Source: Saccharopolyspora erythraea
GTDB lineage: Bacteria > Actinomycetota > Actinomycetes > Mycobacteriales > Pseudonocardiaceae
Direction of reading: 5' to 3'
Length of the DNA stretch: 64,000 nt
Assembly (NCBI RefSeq): GCF_018141105.1
Contig: NZ_CP054839.1
Location: 868,001-932,000 of the forward strand
In this document: positions 1 to 8,012 of the stretch, in pieces
Layout of the letters: every line of letters starts with the position of its first letter
How positions within the stretch are numbered: position 1 is the first letter of the stretch
Translations under genes and position numbers: made by a program
The notes under the pieces: model-generated
Databases searched by the model: none
What the model was told of the DNA's origin: nothing
What the model saw: only the letters and a program-made list of their open reading frames with translations

Positions 1-60
1 ACGGTTGCAGGGCTTCGCGCTGAGCCGGCGTTTCGCAGCGACAAGGGGAGTTTCGGCAGG

Positions 61-669
61 ATGTCCGATTACACAGGCAGTGTCATTCCGCACCGGGTCC
101 GTGATCTCGACGAGCGATCCGACTCACTGGCTCTGACCGAGGCGGTCCTTGCCACTACGGTGACCGATATGGAACGCAGCGCGCAGCGGTTGGGGCGGGC
201 CCTGGTTGTCATCGTCGACGACCGGGTCGCGCAGGGCGAGCAGGACGACAGCATCGGTCCGCTGGTGACCGAGCTGCTGGAGGAGGCCGGTTTCATCGTC
301 GACGGGAGTGTCGCGGTGGCCGGCGAGACGGTGGACATCCGCAACGCGCTCAACACCGCGGTGATCGGCGGGGTCGACGTGGTGATCACCGTGGGCGGCA
401 CGGGCGTGTCGCCGCGGGACGTCACCCCGGACGCGACCGCGGGTGTGCTCGACCGGCCCATCCCGGGCATCGCGGAGGCCCTGCGGGCCTCCGGCCTGGC
501 GGCGGGCGCGGTCGACGCGGGGGTCTCGCGGGGCCTGGTCGGGGTGTCCGGGAGCACGCTGGTGGTGAACCTGGCGGGCTCGCGGTCGGCGGTCCGCGAC
601 GGCATGGCGACGCTGACGCCGCTGGTCACCCACGTGATCGAGCAGCTGTCCGGCCTCGAGACGGCCTGA
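61..669 (+). CDS. moaB: MoaB/Mog-family molybdopterin-binding protein
   Basis: A 202-residue protein with a MoCF_biosynth (MoaB/MogA) fold. A Rossmann-like start (ALVVIVDDRVAQGEQDDSIG) is followed by the family loop VVITVGGTGVSPRDVTPDAT at about residues 110-130. In this family the domain binds molybdopterin and adenylylates it, or serves as a related cofactor step. The N-terminal 45 residues are an extra tail beyond the usual core. The ATG is preceded by a purine-rich AGGGGAG. Its position next to mscL matches M. tuberculosis moaB2 (Rv0984). The exact enzymatic step (MoaB-like or MogA-like) cannot be told from sequence alone. Confidence 0.85.
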   Translation: MSDYTGSVIPHRVRDLDERSDSLALTEAVLATTVTDMERSAQRLGRALVVIVDDRVAQGEQDDSIGPLVTELLEEAGFIVDGSVAVAGETVDIRNALNTAVIGGVDVVITVGGTGVSPRDVTPDATAGVLDRPIPGIAEALRASGLAAGAVDAGVSRGLVGVSGSTLVVNLAGSRSAVRDGMATLTPLVTHVIEQLSGLETA

Positions 670-689
670 TCCGGCACAGGCCGCTCTGC

Positions 690-775
690 CCGGGGCGTTC
701 GCCCCGGTCGCATCGGCCGGAAGCACACAACGCGGTGGCGGCGCCCGAACTGCTCGGGCGCCGCCACCGCTGTTT
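690..775. terminator. Two hairpins between convergent genes
   Basis: A short hairpin (CCGGGGC, loop GTTC, GCCCCGG; 690-707) is followed by a perfect 16-bp stem at 732-747/755-770 with a 7-base loop and then TGTTT. The site lies after moaB, and the next gene downstream runs toward it. It is probably a bidirectional factor-independent terminator. Confidence 0.7.
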
Positions 776-954
776 CAACTCGCTCTTCGGTAGGAGCCGC
801 CGACGAGGCCAACCGGCAGGTGCGCCGTCGCGCAGGCCGTCAGCCGTCCCGATTCGCCCGGCCGGTACGACTTCGCCCAGGCGGGCCAGCTTCGCTCAAG
901 CCGTCAGCCGGTCCGGCTGTTGCACCGGACCTCGGCCGAGGGCCCGCTGGCTGG

Positions 955-1359
955 TCAGCTCGCGGAACCGGTGGGCCCGGAGCCTTCCTGCTTGTCGGTG
1001 GGCTTGTCCTGCGCTCCCTGCTGGCCGGTCTGAGTCGTGTCCCGAGGGCTCGCCTGCGAGGTGTCCTGTGACTTCGCCTGCGTGTCCTTGGTGTCCTCCG
1101 GCGCCTTGGCCTGCGAGCCGCCGGCGTCGGCGTCCGAGCCGGAGGCGCTGTCGCGGTGCTGGGCGCGCTTGATCGTCTCCTCGACCTTGCCGCTGACGCT
1201 CTCGATCTTGTCGTGGTACTTGCCGCCGGTGGCCTTGTCCAAGCTCGACTTTGCGGCGTCGAGGCCCTTGGTGGCGCTCGGGCCTGCCTTCTCCGCGAGA
1301 TCCTCGGCCTTGGATTTGGCCTGCTGGGCCAGTTCCTTGGCTTTGTCCAGGAATCCCAT
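955..1359 (-). CDS. Small hydrophilic MT0933-type antitoxin-like protein
   Basis: The protein is 134 residues from ATG 1359, which has a good RBS (GGGAGG, 5 bases before the start). The first 60 residues (MGFLDKAKELAQQAKSKAED and onward, with a GKYHDKI segment) match the MT0933/Rv0909-type antitoxin family, a Lys/Ala-rich amphipathic helix. The last 70 residues are a disordered Ser/Thr/Gln/Asp-rich tail. No toxin gene lies beside it, so a toxin-antitoxin role is only a family label. A stress-related role is equally possible. A longer reading frame continues upstream, but its sequence is Arg/Ser-rich and looks non-coding. Confidence 0.6.
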   Translation of the reverse strand: MGFLDKAKELAQQAKSKAEDLAEKAGPSATKGLDAAKSSLDKATGGKYHDKIESVSGKVEETIKRAQHRDSASGSDADAGGSQAKAPEDTKDTQAKSQDTSQASPRDTTQTGQQGAQDKPTDKQEGSGPTGSAS

Positions 1360-1605
1360 CCTCTGCCTCCCGTGGCTCGAACGGCGCGACCGCGGTCGAG
1401 CGCGCTCCGACGAGGAACGGGTCCGTCGTCGGGACGACCCCACCGCCAGCGGGCTTTTGCCCGTTAAGTTCCAATTACCGAGCGTATGCCCTCCGCCGTC
1501 ATGGTGTCACCGTGATCCTTTGGGTGAAAGCCCTACCCCGTCCGGCGCACGCGCCACCTGCCCATCGCTGCTACGCGCCTACCAGCGATGAGGGACGATG
1601 GTGTC

Positions 1606-1788
1606 GTGACAGAGCAGTCCCGAAACCGGTCGTCCGAAGCGGACCGGAGGCGCCGGCTCGCCGAGGTCTTCGGTGACGTCCTACCCGACACCACCTCGGA
1701 CGAACGGTCGCAGCGCGGTCCCGCGCAGAACGAGACCGAGCGCTGGTACCGCGAGAACCGTCCTCCCCACCACGACGACCACCGCTGA
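1606..1788 (+). CDS. Small conserved-type actinobacterial hypothetical protein
   Basis: A 60-residue highly charged protein (starting VTEQSRNRSSEADRRRRLAE, then VFGDVLPDTTSDERS) with no membrane segment or metal motif. GTG 1606 is preferred over ATG 1588 because a GACGAT box lies exactly 6 bases before it, the leaderless spacing seen at many genes here, and because the residues after it read like a normal protein start. It is convergent with mscL. The function is unknown; small DNA-binding or adaptor roles cannot be excluded. Confidence 0.6.
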   Translation: MTEQSRNRSSEADRRRRLAEVFGDVLPDTTSDERSQRGPAQNETERWYRENRPPHHDDHR

Positions 1789-1938
1789 GGGGGCCCGAGA
1801 CCACGGGCGTCCGCAGCCGAGGTGCGCACTGTGCCGTTGCCGGATGCAGGGTGCCGATGGCTGGCGGGCGCAGGCGCGGCCGCGCCGGCACGGCGAGCCC
1901 TGGCATCCCCCGCGGTTGGGGGCAGTGAGACTTGCGTC

Positions 1939-1959
1939 GGGCTCGGGGTCGGGGTCGGG
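1939..1959 (+). other. G-quadruplex-type sequence in a convergent spacer
   Basis: Four G-tracts of 3, 4, 4 and 3 bases are separated by loops of 3, 2 and 2 bases (1939-1941, 1945-1948, 1951-1954, 1957-1959). This fits the standard G3-N1-7 quadruplex rule. It ends 8 bases from the mscL stop codon, on the strand opposite to mscL coding. Formation of the structure is inference. Confidence 0.5.
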
Positions 1960-1966
1960 ACTGCGG

Positions 1967-2443
1967 TCAGGACTTGGTCGAGGTCTGCCCGTCGCCGTTC
2001 GACTGGCTGGACGTGGTGGACGCCTCCTCGGGGGCAAGGCCCTTCACCGCGGGCAGGCCCTGTTCGCGGCGGAGCAGGTCGCGGATTTCCAGGAGCAGTT
2101 CGACGTCGGTAGGCTCGACCTCGGTTTCCTTGCCCCGGTCGCGGCGTTCCTTAAGCGTTTTCATCGGCAGCACGAAAATGAAGTAGACAACCGCCGCCGT
2201 GATGAAGAACGTGATCACGGCGTTGATGACCTGTGCGAAGTCGATGATCGACTGCTGGTTCCCGGCGACCAGCTGAATGGAGAGGCCGGTTACGTTGCCT
2301 CCGCCGGTCGCCGCGATTACCGGCTTGATGATGCTGGTCGTGAATGCGGTGACCAAGGCAGTGAACGCGCTGCCGACCACCACGGCGACCGCGAGGTCGA
2401 CCACGTTGCCGCGCATCAGGAAGTCTTTGAATCCCTTGAGCAC
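1967..2443 (-). CDS. mscL: Large-conductance mechanosensitive channel MscL
   Basis: The protein has 158 residues from GTG 2443, which has an AAAGGA RBS 6 bases upstream; an in-frame TTG at 2461 lies upstream of that RBS. MscL is a homopentameric inner-membrane safety valve opened by membrane tension during hypo-osmotic shock. Visible are the N-terminal amphipathic segment (LKGFKDFLMRGN), TM1 with the gate-lining small residues (VVDLAVAVVVGSAFTALVTAF), a periplasmic loop, TM2 (VINAVITFFITAAVVYFIFV), and a charged cytoplasmic helix. An unusual 45-residue Ser/Thr/Gln tail follows. Synteny matches Rv0985c. Confidence 0.95.
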   Translation of the reverse strand: MLKGFKDFLMRGNVVDLAVAVVVGSAFTALVTAFTTSIIKPVIAATGGGNVTGLSIQLVAGNQQSIIDFAQVINAVITFFITAAVVYFIFVLPMKTLKERRDRGKETEVEPTDVELLLEIRDLLRREQGLPAVKGLAPEEASTTSSQSNGDGQTSTKS

Positions 2444-2534
2444 AGGTTGTCCTTTCCGCAATTCGTGGGCCCCGTCCGGGTGCGCTCGGACGGATGATGT
2501 TGTGACCGACGGGAGTTGGCTCCATGACGGCTGC

Positions 2535-3185
2535 TCAGCGGAGCGTAACGGTCACCGATTGGGTGAGGGAGGCTGCGGCGACGGCCGGTGCCAGGCCTTC
2601 CGGTAAGCCCACGACGATGAGTCTCCCCTGGTCATGTCGATCACCTGTGGGGCGCACGGCGATGACGGGCGCCTGCTCGGCCAACACCGAACTATTACCC
2701 GATCGGGTGGCAGTTGTGACTATGTCCACCCGCCGTCCCGGGTGGAGGAGGTCGGCCACGTCAGGGTCCGCCAACCGGATGGGGACCGCGGCGTGCCGCG
2801 GGTCGCCGGTGGTCAACGCCGTCTGCGCGGGACCGGCCAGCCGCACGTCGGTCAGGGGCTCGCCGCTGCGTGACGCGCTGCCGAGCACTCGCCCCGTCGC
2901 CTCGTTCACCTCGGACAGCACGCCGCTGGGCGCGAGTTCGGCGGGCATGGTCCGCCGGGCCACGTCCTCGGACTCGAGGACATGGCCGGGGGCGAGGTCC
3001 CGGGCCGCGACCAGCACCGGCACTCCGCCGCTCGCCGGCCCCGGCCTCGGCTGCAGTGCCACGATCGCGGCGAGCGTGGCGAGCAAGACCGCGCCGACTC
3101 GGCGTAGGACGACTGTTCGCGCATGACGGCCAGGTGGGAGGAGATTTCGCATTCTTGAGCCCAGCCCTGTTTCCCTCTTGCCCAT
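2535..3185 (-). CDS. SAF-domain membrane protein (CpaB/RcpC-like)
   Basis: The protein has 216 residues from ATG 3185, with an AGGAGA RBS 5 bases before it. Residues about 26-45 form one membrane segment (VVLRRVGAVLLATLAAIVAL). A SAF domain follows (VPVLVAARDLAPGHVLESED, continuing to about residue 115), then an all-beta region ending in VTVTLR. SAF proteins of the CpaB/RcpC type help assemble Flp pili. No other tad/flp gene is present here, so an orphan envelope role is likelier than pilus assembly. It is transcribed in the same direction as mscL, 91 bases upstream of it. Confidence 0.75.
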   Translation of the reverse strand: MGKRETGLGSRMRNLLPPGRHARTVVLRRVGAVLLATLAAIVALQPRPGPASGGVPVLVAARDLAPGHVLESEDVARRTMPAELAPSGVLSEVNEATGRVLGSASRSGEPLTDVRLAGPAQTALTTGDPRHAAVPIRLADPDVADLLHPGRRVDIVTTATRSGNSSVLAEQAPVIAVRPTGDRHDQGRLIVVGLPEGLAPAVAAASLTQSVTVTLR

Positions 3186-3273
3186 TGGTCTCTCCTGTCG
3201 TTCGCGTGCTTGGGAGGGGCGAGTTCGACATCAGGGAGATTCGACAGCGACGGGCAGGGAGAAATTTGGAATC

Positions 3274-3301
3274 TGTGGATAAACACGGTGGGTGTGGATA
3301 A
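3274..3301 (-). promoter_or_regulatory. Two perfect DnaA boxes
   Basis: TGTGGATAA occurs at 3274-3282 and again at 3293-3301, the reverse complement of the consensus DnaA box TTATCCACA. The two are in the same orientation with starts 19 bp apart, about 90 bp upstream of the SAF-domain gene. DnaA binding is inferred from the match only. Confidence 0.5.
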
Positions 3302-3624
3302 CTCGGTGCCCGGATGGTTGTCGTTGCAGTCCGGAAGAGCTATCCGGCGGGACAAAAGAGTGAATTCGAGAACTGGGATCGCGTCGCTCGGCAGTGCCGT
3401 TGATGGAAGGGCGAGTGCTGAGCGGGGTGGAAGCGATGCATGGGGAATACGGCACTGCAAAGACAGCGGGCCGCACAGCGTGGAGTCGTAGGCGCTGGAA
3501 TGGGCAGCGAGGTGCCGCAGCGTGGAGTCAGACGTCCCGGAGTGGAGAGCCCGACGCGGACCGGGGCCAGGCGCGGAAGCGGGCGAGCGGACTTCCCGGA
3601 GGGAGATCCCTCGAGATCGCCGAA

Positions 3625-3648
3625 GCTCCGGCGCCGAAGCGCCGGAGC
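3625..3648 (-). terminator. Perfect 10-bp hairpin after the zinc-ribbon gene
   Basis: GCTCCGGCGC and GCGCCGGAGC enclose the tetraloop CGAA, 44 bases beyond the stop codon of the minus-strand gene ending at 3692. There is no clear U-tract, as is common in high-GC actinobacteria. Confidence 0.65.
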
Positions 3649-3691
3649 CGGATGTCGCGTGCTCGGGACGCCGTCGTGGCGCCCCCCTGTG

Positions 3692-4036
3692 TCAGGAAGC
3701 GGCGGCCGCCGGGGCGCTGCTGGAGCCAGAGCCCGACGACGACGAGGAGGAGCTGCTCGACGAGGAGCTGTTCGACGACGAGGACGAGCTGCTCGACGAG
3801 GACGACGAGTCGCTGGACGTCGACGAGCTGGAGCTGCCCGACCCGGAGTTGTTGCTGTTCGACCGGTTGTCGGTGCGGTAGAAACCGCTGCCCTTGAACA
3901 CGATGCCGACGGCGTTGAAGAGCTTGCGGAGACGGCCGGTGCACTCAGGGCACGTGGTCAGCGAGTCCTCCTTGAAGGACTGCACCGCCTCGAAGCGGTG
4001 GTCGCACTCAGTGCAGGCGTACTGGTACGTGGGCAC
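3692..4036 (-). CDS. FmdB-family zinc-ribbon protein with poly-Ser tail, Ruc-like
   Basis: The protein has 114 residues from GTG 4036, supported by GGAGG 8 bases upstream and by the family start PTYQYAC. Residues 1-42 form a zinc ribbon with two CxxC pairs (CTEC and CPEC), followed by GRLRKLFNAVGIVFKGSGFY, typical of FmdB proteins. The remaining 60 residues are almost pure Ser with Gly and Asn, certainly disordered. M. tuberculosis Rv0991c (Ruc, a redox-regulated chaperone with an unstructured C terminus) has the same two-part layout. It also lies next to the 5-formyl-THF cyclo-ligase gene, as here. Chaperone function is inference from that match. Confidence 0.8.
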   Translation of the reverse strand: MPTYQYACTECDHRFEAVQSFKEDSLTTCPECTGRLRKLFNAVGIVFKGSGFYRTDNRSNSNNSGSGSSSSSTSSDSSSSSSSSSSSSNSSSSSSSSSSSSGSGSSSAPAAAAS

Positions 4037-4188
4037 GGCCGAAACCTCCGACATCATCAGGTTGGCACTCCTACGGGCAGAGTGCCAACACGATGATGCG
4101 TCAAAACAGGTGCGTAGCGCAATTACTCCTAGGTCACACCGGAGACTCCCAGGTCGCGCCCACCGGCCCCGGACCGCACGGCCTGAGC

Positions 4189-4785
4189 TCACGCCGACAG
4201 CGCCCTGACACCACGCCCCGGGGTCACCACCGCACCAACCCGCACGTCGTGGTCCTCGCCGGGCAGCTCCTCGACGAGCTCCTCGTCGCGGACCACCGCC
4301 ACCAGCGCCGCCTCCGGCGCGGCCATGGGCAGCGAGCGGTCGTAGTAGCCCGCCCCGCGGCCGAGGCGCACCCCGCGCCGGTCGACGGCCAGCGCGGGCA
4401 CGAGCACCGCGTCGGCCTCACCGATCGCTTCGGGGCCCAGCCGGGCGCCGTTGGGTTCGAGCAGGCCGTAGCCCGCGCGCTCCAGCGAGTCCGGGCCGGT
4501 GTAGGCGGCCCAGTCCAGTGGCGACGAGCGGACCACGACCGGCAGCAGCACCCGGTGGCCCTTGGCGCGCAACTCGTCGAGCAGCTCGGGCGACCCGGGC
4601 TCGCCGCCTACCGGCACGTACGCGCAGACGGTCGCCCCGGGACGGTCGTCGAGCCAGCGCAGCAGGGCCTCGCCCAGCGCCACCGCCTCGGCCGAACGTG
4701 TGGTCCCGTTCGTGGCACGCCGCCGTTCCAGCAGCTTGCGCCGCCATTGCGCCTTCTGCTCACACAGATCTCCGATCGAGGTCAC
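4189..4785 (-). CDS. 5-formyltetrahydrofolate cyclo-ligase
   Basis: The protein has 198 residues. It converts 5-formyl-THF to 5,10-methenyl-THF with ATP, returning folate to one-carbon metabolism. The family signature GVRLGRGAGYYDRSL is intact near residue 140, and the N-terminal basic ATP-binding region (KAQWRRKLLERRRA) is present. GTG 4785 is chosen because TACAGT (4797-4792 on the minus strand) lies exactly 6 bases upstream, predicting a leaderless mRNA. The reading frame runs much further upstream but overlaps galU there. It is divergent from galU with a 37-bp gap. Confidence 0.9.
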   Translation of the reverse strand: MTSIGDLCEQKAQWRRKLLERRRATNGTTRSAEAVALGEALLRWLDDRPGATVCAYVPVGGEPGSPELLDELRAKGHRVLLPVVVRSSPLDWAAYTGPDSLERAGYGLLEPNGARLGPEAIGEADAVLVPALAVDRRGVRLGRGAGYYDRSLPMAAPEAALVAVVRDEELVEELPGEDHDVRVGAVVTPGRGVRALSA

Positions 4786-4791
4786 AACCCC

Positions 4792-4814
4792 ACTGTAAGT
4801 TGGCCCGATAGGCT
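4792..4814. promoter_or_regulatory. Back-to-back leaderless promoters for cyclo-ligase and galU
   Basis: On the minus strand TACAGT (4797-4792) is 6 bases from GTG 4785. On the plus strand TAGGCT (4809-4814) is 8 bases from ATG 4823. Each spacing would place the transcription start at or beside the start codon. No convincing -35 element was identified. Confidence 0.5.
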
Positions 4815-4822
4815 TTGCGGCC

Positions 4823-5728
4823 ATGGACAGCCCGACGCTCACCGCGGCCGCAGCGTTCCGGACCGCCATCGTTCCCGCCGCCGGACTCGGAACCAGGTTC
4901 CTGCCCACGACCAAGGCGGTGCCGAAGGAACTCCTGCCGGTGGTCGACACCCCCGCGATCGAACTGGTCGCCGCCGAGGCCGCCGAGGCCGGCGCGAGCA
5001 GGCTGGTCATCGTCACCTCGCCGGAGAAGGAGTCCGTCACCGAGTACTTCCGCCCGAACCCGGAACTGGAGCGGACCCTGTCCGAGCGGGGCAAGGAGGA
5101 CCTGCTCGCCAAGGTCCGGCGAGCGCCGGGCCTGATCGACGCGGAGACCGCGGTGCAGGAGAAGGCACTGGGCCTCGGGCACGCCGTGTCCTGCGCCGAG
5201 TCGAAGCTGACAGACCAGGACGACGCCGTTGCGGTCCTGCTGCCCGACGACCTGGTGCTGCCCACGGGCGTGCTCACCCGGATGGCCGAGACCCGCGCCC
5301 GCTACGGGGGCAGCGTGCTGTGCGCCTTCGACGTGCCGAGGGAGCAGATCTCCGCCTACGGCGTCTTCGAGGTGTCCGACACCGGTGAGGAGGACGTCCA
5401 CAGGGTCCTGGGCATGGTCGAGAAGCCCGCACCCGAGGAGGCGCCGTCGACCTTCGCCGCCGCCGGGCGCTACCTGCTCGACCGGGCGGTGTTCGACGCG
5501 CTGAAGCGCATCGAACCCGGCGCCGGAGGTGAACTGCAGCTGACCGATGCCGTAGCGTTGCTGATCTCCGAAGGTCACCCGGTCCACGTCGTGCTGCATC
5601 GAGGCGGGCGACACGACCTGGGAAATCCTGGCGGTTTCCTCAGGGCTGCGGTGGACTTCGCGCTGCAGGATCACGAGTACGGGCCGGGGCTGCGGAACTG
5701 GCTCGTCGAGAGGTTGAACAGGGAGTAG
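4823..5728 (+). CDS. galU: UTP--glucose-1-phosphate uridylyltransferase
   Basis: The protein has 301 residues, the normal GalU length. It makes UDP-glucose from UTP and glucose-1-phosphate for cell-envelope glycans and trehalose precursors. The nucleotide-binding loop PAAGLGTRFLPTTKAVPKEL lies at residues 17-36. VLLPDDLVL (Asp-containing metal site) and GMVEKP follow, and FDALKRIEPGAGGELQLTDA matches the C-terminal sugar-binding region. The neighbours match M. tuberculosis Rv0992c-galU-moeA1-rimJ-Rv0996. Confidence 0.95.
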   Translation: MDSPTLTAAAAFRTAIVPAAGLGTRFLPTTKAVPKELLPVVDTPAIELVAAEAAEAGASRLVIVTSPEKESVTEYFRPNPELERTLSERGKEDLLAKVRRAPGLIDAETAVQEKALGLGHAVSCAESKLTDQDDAVAVLLPDDLVLPTGVLTRMAETRARYGGSVLCAFDVPREQISAYGVFEVSDTGEEDVHRVLGMVEKPAPEEAPSTFAAAGRYLLDRAVFDALKRIEPGAGGELQLTDAVALLISEGHPVHVVLHRGGRHDLGNPGGFLRAAVDFALQDHEYGPGLRNWLVERLNRE

Positions 5729-5791
5729 CGCCGAACGCCGCCGCTCGCAGGGCCACGGCTTTCCGGCACGCCCCGGGAGAGGTCGACAGCC

Positions 5792-7015
5792 ATGAGGTCA
5801 GTAGACGAGCAGCTAGCGCGGGTTCTCTCCGCAGCCGTTCGACCGGCGCCGGTGCGGGTCGCGATCTCGGAGGCCCAGGGCCTGCTCTGCGCGGAGGAGG
5901 TCGTCGCCGAACGCGCGTTGCCGGGGTTCGACCAGGCCGCCGTCGACGGCTACGCGGTGCGCAGCGTCGACGTGCAGGCCGCGGCCGAGTCGCCCGTCGC
6001 GCTGCCGGTGGTCGGTGAGATTCCCGCCGGTTCGCGACAGCCGCGGCGGCTCCAGCCGGGCCAGGCGGTCCGGGTGGTCACCGGTGCGCCGCTGCCGACG
6101 CTCGCCGACGCGGTGGTGCCGCTGGACTACACCGACGACAACCCGGCGAAGGTGACGGTGCGGCAGCCGGTGCCGTCGGCCGCCTTCGTGCGCAGGACCG
6201 GCGAGGACGTGCAGACCGGTGACGTCGCGGTGCGCCGTGGCGCGCCGATCGGAGCCGCGCAGGTCGGCCTGCTGGCGGCGGTAGGACGCAACAAGGTGCT
6301 CGTGCACCCGCGCCCCAGGGTTTCGCTGATCTCGGTCGGCGAGGAGCTGGTCGACGTCGACCGCACCCCCGGCCAGGGGCAGGTCTACGACGTCAACTCC
6401 TACGCGCTGGCCGCCGCCGCGCGCGACGCGGGCGCCGAGGTGACCCGTGTCGGCATCGTCAGCAGCGACCCGCGCAGGCTGCGGGAGGTCGTCGAGGGGC
6501 GGCTGCTGCTGTCGGAGATCGTGGTCATCGCGGGCGGGGCCGGCGGCAGCGCAGGCGAGGAGGTCCGCAGGAGCCTGGCCGACCTCGGCGTCCTCGACGT
6601 CACCAGGGTCGCCATGCACCCCGGTTCGGTGCAGGGCTTCGGCCGGCTCGGACCGGACCAGGTGCCGACGTTCGTGCTCCCGGGCAACCCGGTCAGCGCG
6701 CTGGTGGTGTTCGAGGTGCTGGTGCGTCCGCTGATCCGGGCGGCGCTGGGCAAGCACAACCCGCACCGGCGCACCGTCACCGCGAGCCTGCTCTCGCCGG
6801 TCACCTCGGTGAAGGGCCGGCGGGGGTTCCTGCGTGCGCAGCTGCTCCGCGACCCCGACAACGGCTCCTACCTGGTGCAGCCGCTCGGGACGTCGGGTTC
6901 GCACCTGCTGGCCTCGCTGGCCGAGGCGAACTGCCTGCTGCTGGTCGAGGACGACGTCATGGAGGTCGCGGTGGGCGAGGACGTGCGGGTCAGCTTCCTG
7001 TCGCAGCGTGCGTGA
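5792..7015 (+). CDS. glp: MoeA/gephyrin-like protein (Glp type)
   Basis: The 407 residues have full MoeA architecture: MoeA N domain, MoCF_biosynth domain from about residue 180, and beta-barrel C domain. MoeA inserts molybdate into adenylylated molybdopterin. Here the usual GGVSxGxxD loop is altered to AGGAGGSAGEEV at about residues 246-257, losing the canonical Ser-Val-Gly-Asp arrangement. In Corynebacterium the moeA-like gene at this locus encodes Glp, which binds FtsZ and partners the membrane protein GlpR. The GlpR-like gene lies two genes downstream. I therefore favour a Glp role in division. Residual MoeA activity is not excluded. Confidence 0.8.
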   Translation: MRSVDEQLARVLSAAVRPAPVRVAISEAQGLLCAEEVVAERALPGFDQAAVDGYAVRSVDVQAAAESPVALPVVGEIPAGSRQPRRLQPGQAVRVVTGAPLPTLADAVVPLDYTDDNPAKVTVRQPVPSAAFVRRTGEDVQTGDVAVRRGAPIGAAQVGLLAAVGRNKVLVHPRPRVSLISVGEELVDVDRTPGQGQVYDVNSYALAAAARDAGAEVTRVGIVSSDPRRLREVVEGRLLLSEIVVIAGGAGGSAGEEVRRSLADLGVLDVTRVAMHPGSVQGFGRLGPDQVPTFVLPGNPVSALVVFEVLVRPLIRAALGKHNPHRRTVTASLLSPVTSVKGRRGFLRAQLLRDPDNGSYLVQPLGTSGSHLLASLAEANCLLLVEDDVMEVAVGEDVRVSFLSQRA

Positions 7016-7021
7016 GCGCTG

Positions 7022-7693
7022 ATGGCCCATCCTCCCGACGCCGAAGCGTTCCAGGGCTTCGGCCGCCACCCGGGGTGGCCTGCGAAGCTCGGACCGCTGC
7101 TGACCGGTGCGGGCGCGGTGGCGCTGCGCCCGCCGAAGCTGCGCGACGGCGCGGCGTGGAGCAGAACCCGGCTGCGTGACCGCGTCTACCTGCAGAAGTG
7201 GGAGCCGACCTCGATCGGGAGCTGGCAGGAGCGCAACTCGACGATGGCCTGGCCCGCGCAGTGGAGCGCGTTGCGCAGCCTCGGGCGCCGGGGCCTGGCG
7301 CTGCCGTTCACGATCACCGTTCAGGGTGAGCTGGCCGGCCAGCTCACCGTCGGCAACATCGTCCGCGGTGCGCTGCGGTCGGGGTGGATCGGGTACTGGG
7401 TCACCGAGCGGCTCGCCGGCGGCGGGGTCGCCACCGCGGCGGTCGCGCTGGCCGTGGACCACTGCTTCGGCCCGGTCGGCCTGCACCGGCTGGAGGCGAC
7501 GGTGCGCCCGGAGAACCAGCCCAGCCTTCGGGTGCTGGAGAAGTCGGGGTTCCGCCGCGAGGGCATGTTCGAGCGCTACCTCGACGTCGCGGGCGACTGG
7601 CGGGACCACTACGTCTACGGCCTGACGATGGAAGAGGTGCCGGAAGGCGCCGTCGAGGTGCTGGTGCGGGAGGGGCGCGCCCGGCGTCCCTGA
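7022..7693 (+). CDS. GNAT-family N-acetyltransferase (RimJ-like)
   Basis: The 223 residues begin 6 bases after the glp stop, so translation is probably coupled. The GNAT fold is visible: GELAGQLTVGNIV (beta4), GYWVTERLAGGGVATAAVAL (acetyl-CoA binding segment near residues 120-140), LHRLEATVRPENQPSLRVLE and KSGFRREGMFERYL, all as in the RimJ/RimL branch. Such enzymes acetylate N-terminal amino groups of proteins. The substrate here is unknown. Position matches Rv0995 (rimJ). Confidence 0.85.
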   Translation: MAHPPDAEAFQGFGRHPGWPAKLGPLLTGAGAVALRPPKLRDGAAWSRTRLRDRVYLQKWEPTSIGSWQERNSTMAWPAQWSALRSLGRRGLALPFTITVQGELAGQLTVGNIVRGALRSGWIGYWVTERLAGGGVATAAVALAVDHCFGPVGLHRLEATVRPENQPSLRVLEKSGFRREGMFERYLDVAGDWRDHYVYGLTMEEVPEGAVEVLVREGRARRP

Positions 7694-8012
7694 GCCGCCA
7701 GGCGAGCGACGGCGGTTGCGCCGGAGCCTGAGGGCGAGATCTTGCTCACCTGATCGGTGGGTTCGCGCAACCTGCCGGTGATCTCGGACGTCTCGCGAAC
7801 GAGCTGTTCGGCGGCATGATCAGCGCTGTTCAGCGGTGTGGAGACCGACACGCCCGCGTCGATGGTGCGGCTGGTCGCCCCGGACGTGAGTTTTTCTGGA
7901 CCGGGGTGGAACAACTGCCGATTCGGCGTGGCTCCGAGACAGATGTGACTGATGTGGCTAGCGTGGCGACCGCAGAGGTGTGCTGCCGGTGGCCAGGGGG
8001 AGGTGGCGAGGC
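7694..8012. other. 319-bp spacer before glpR, no gene seen
   Basis: No supported coding frame was found. A possible -10 element TAGCGT lies at 7958-7963, and a GGAGG RBS immediately precedes the glpR ATG. The stretch is otherwise unremarkable. Confidence 0.4.

Larger units (their letters stand above)
3186..3691. other. 506-bp spacer, no gene seen
   Basis: No credible coding frame was found. The left part (3240-3310) is relatively AT-rich and carries two DnaA-box sequences. The middle (3430-3560) is purine-rich with short repeats of GCGTGGAGTC at about 3477 and 3517. The right end carries the terminator of the downstream-facing zinc-ribbon gene. Promoters for the SAF-domain gene must lie in the left part. 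Confidence 0.6.

Noticed and set aside
1-60. Possible 3' end of an upstream gene
   Set aside because: One frame has a stop at 21-23, but too little sequence is present to identify a product.
3720-3860. Short-period repeats resembling a CRISPR or tandem array
   Set aside because: They are Ser codon runs (mainly TCG/AGC) of the zinc-ribbon protein's tail, not spacer-repeat units.
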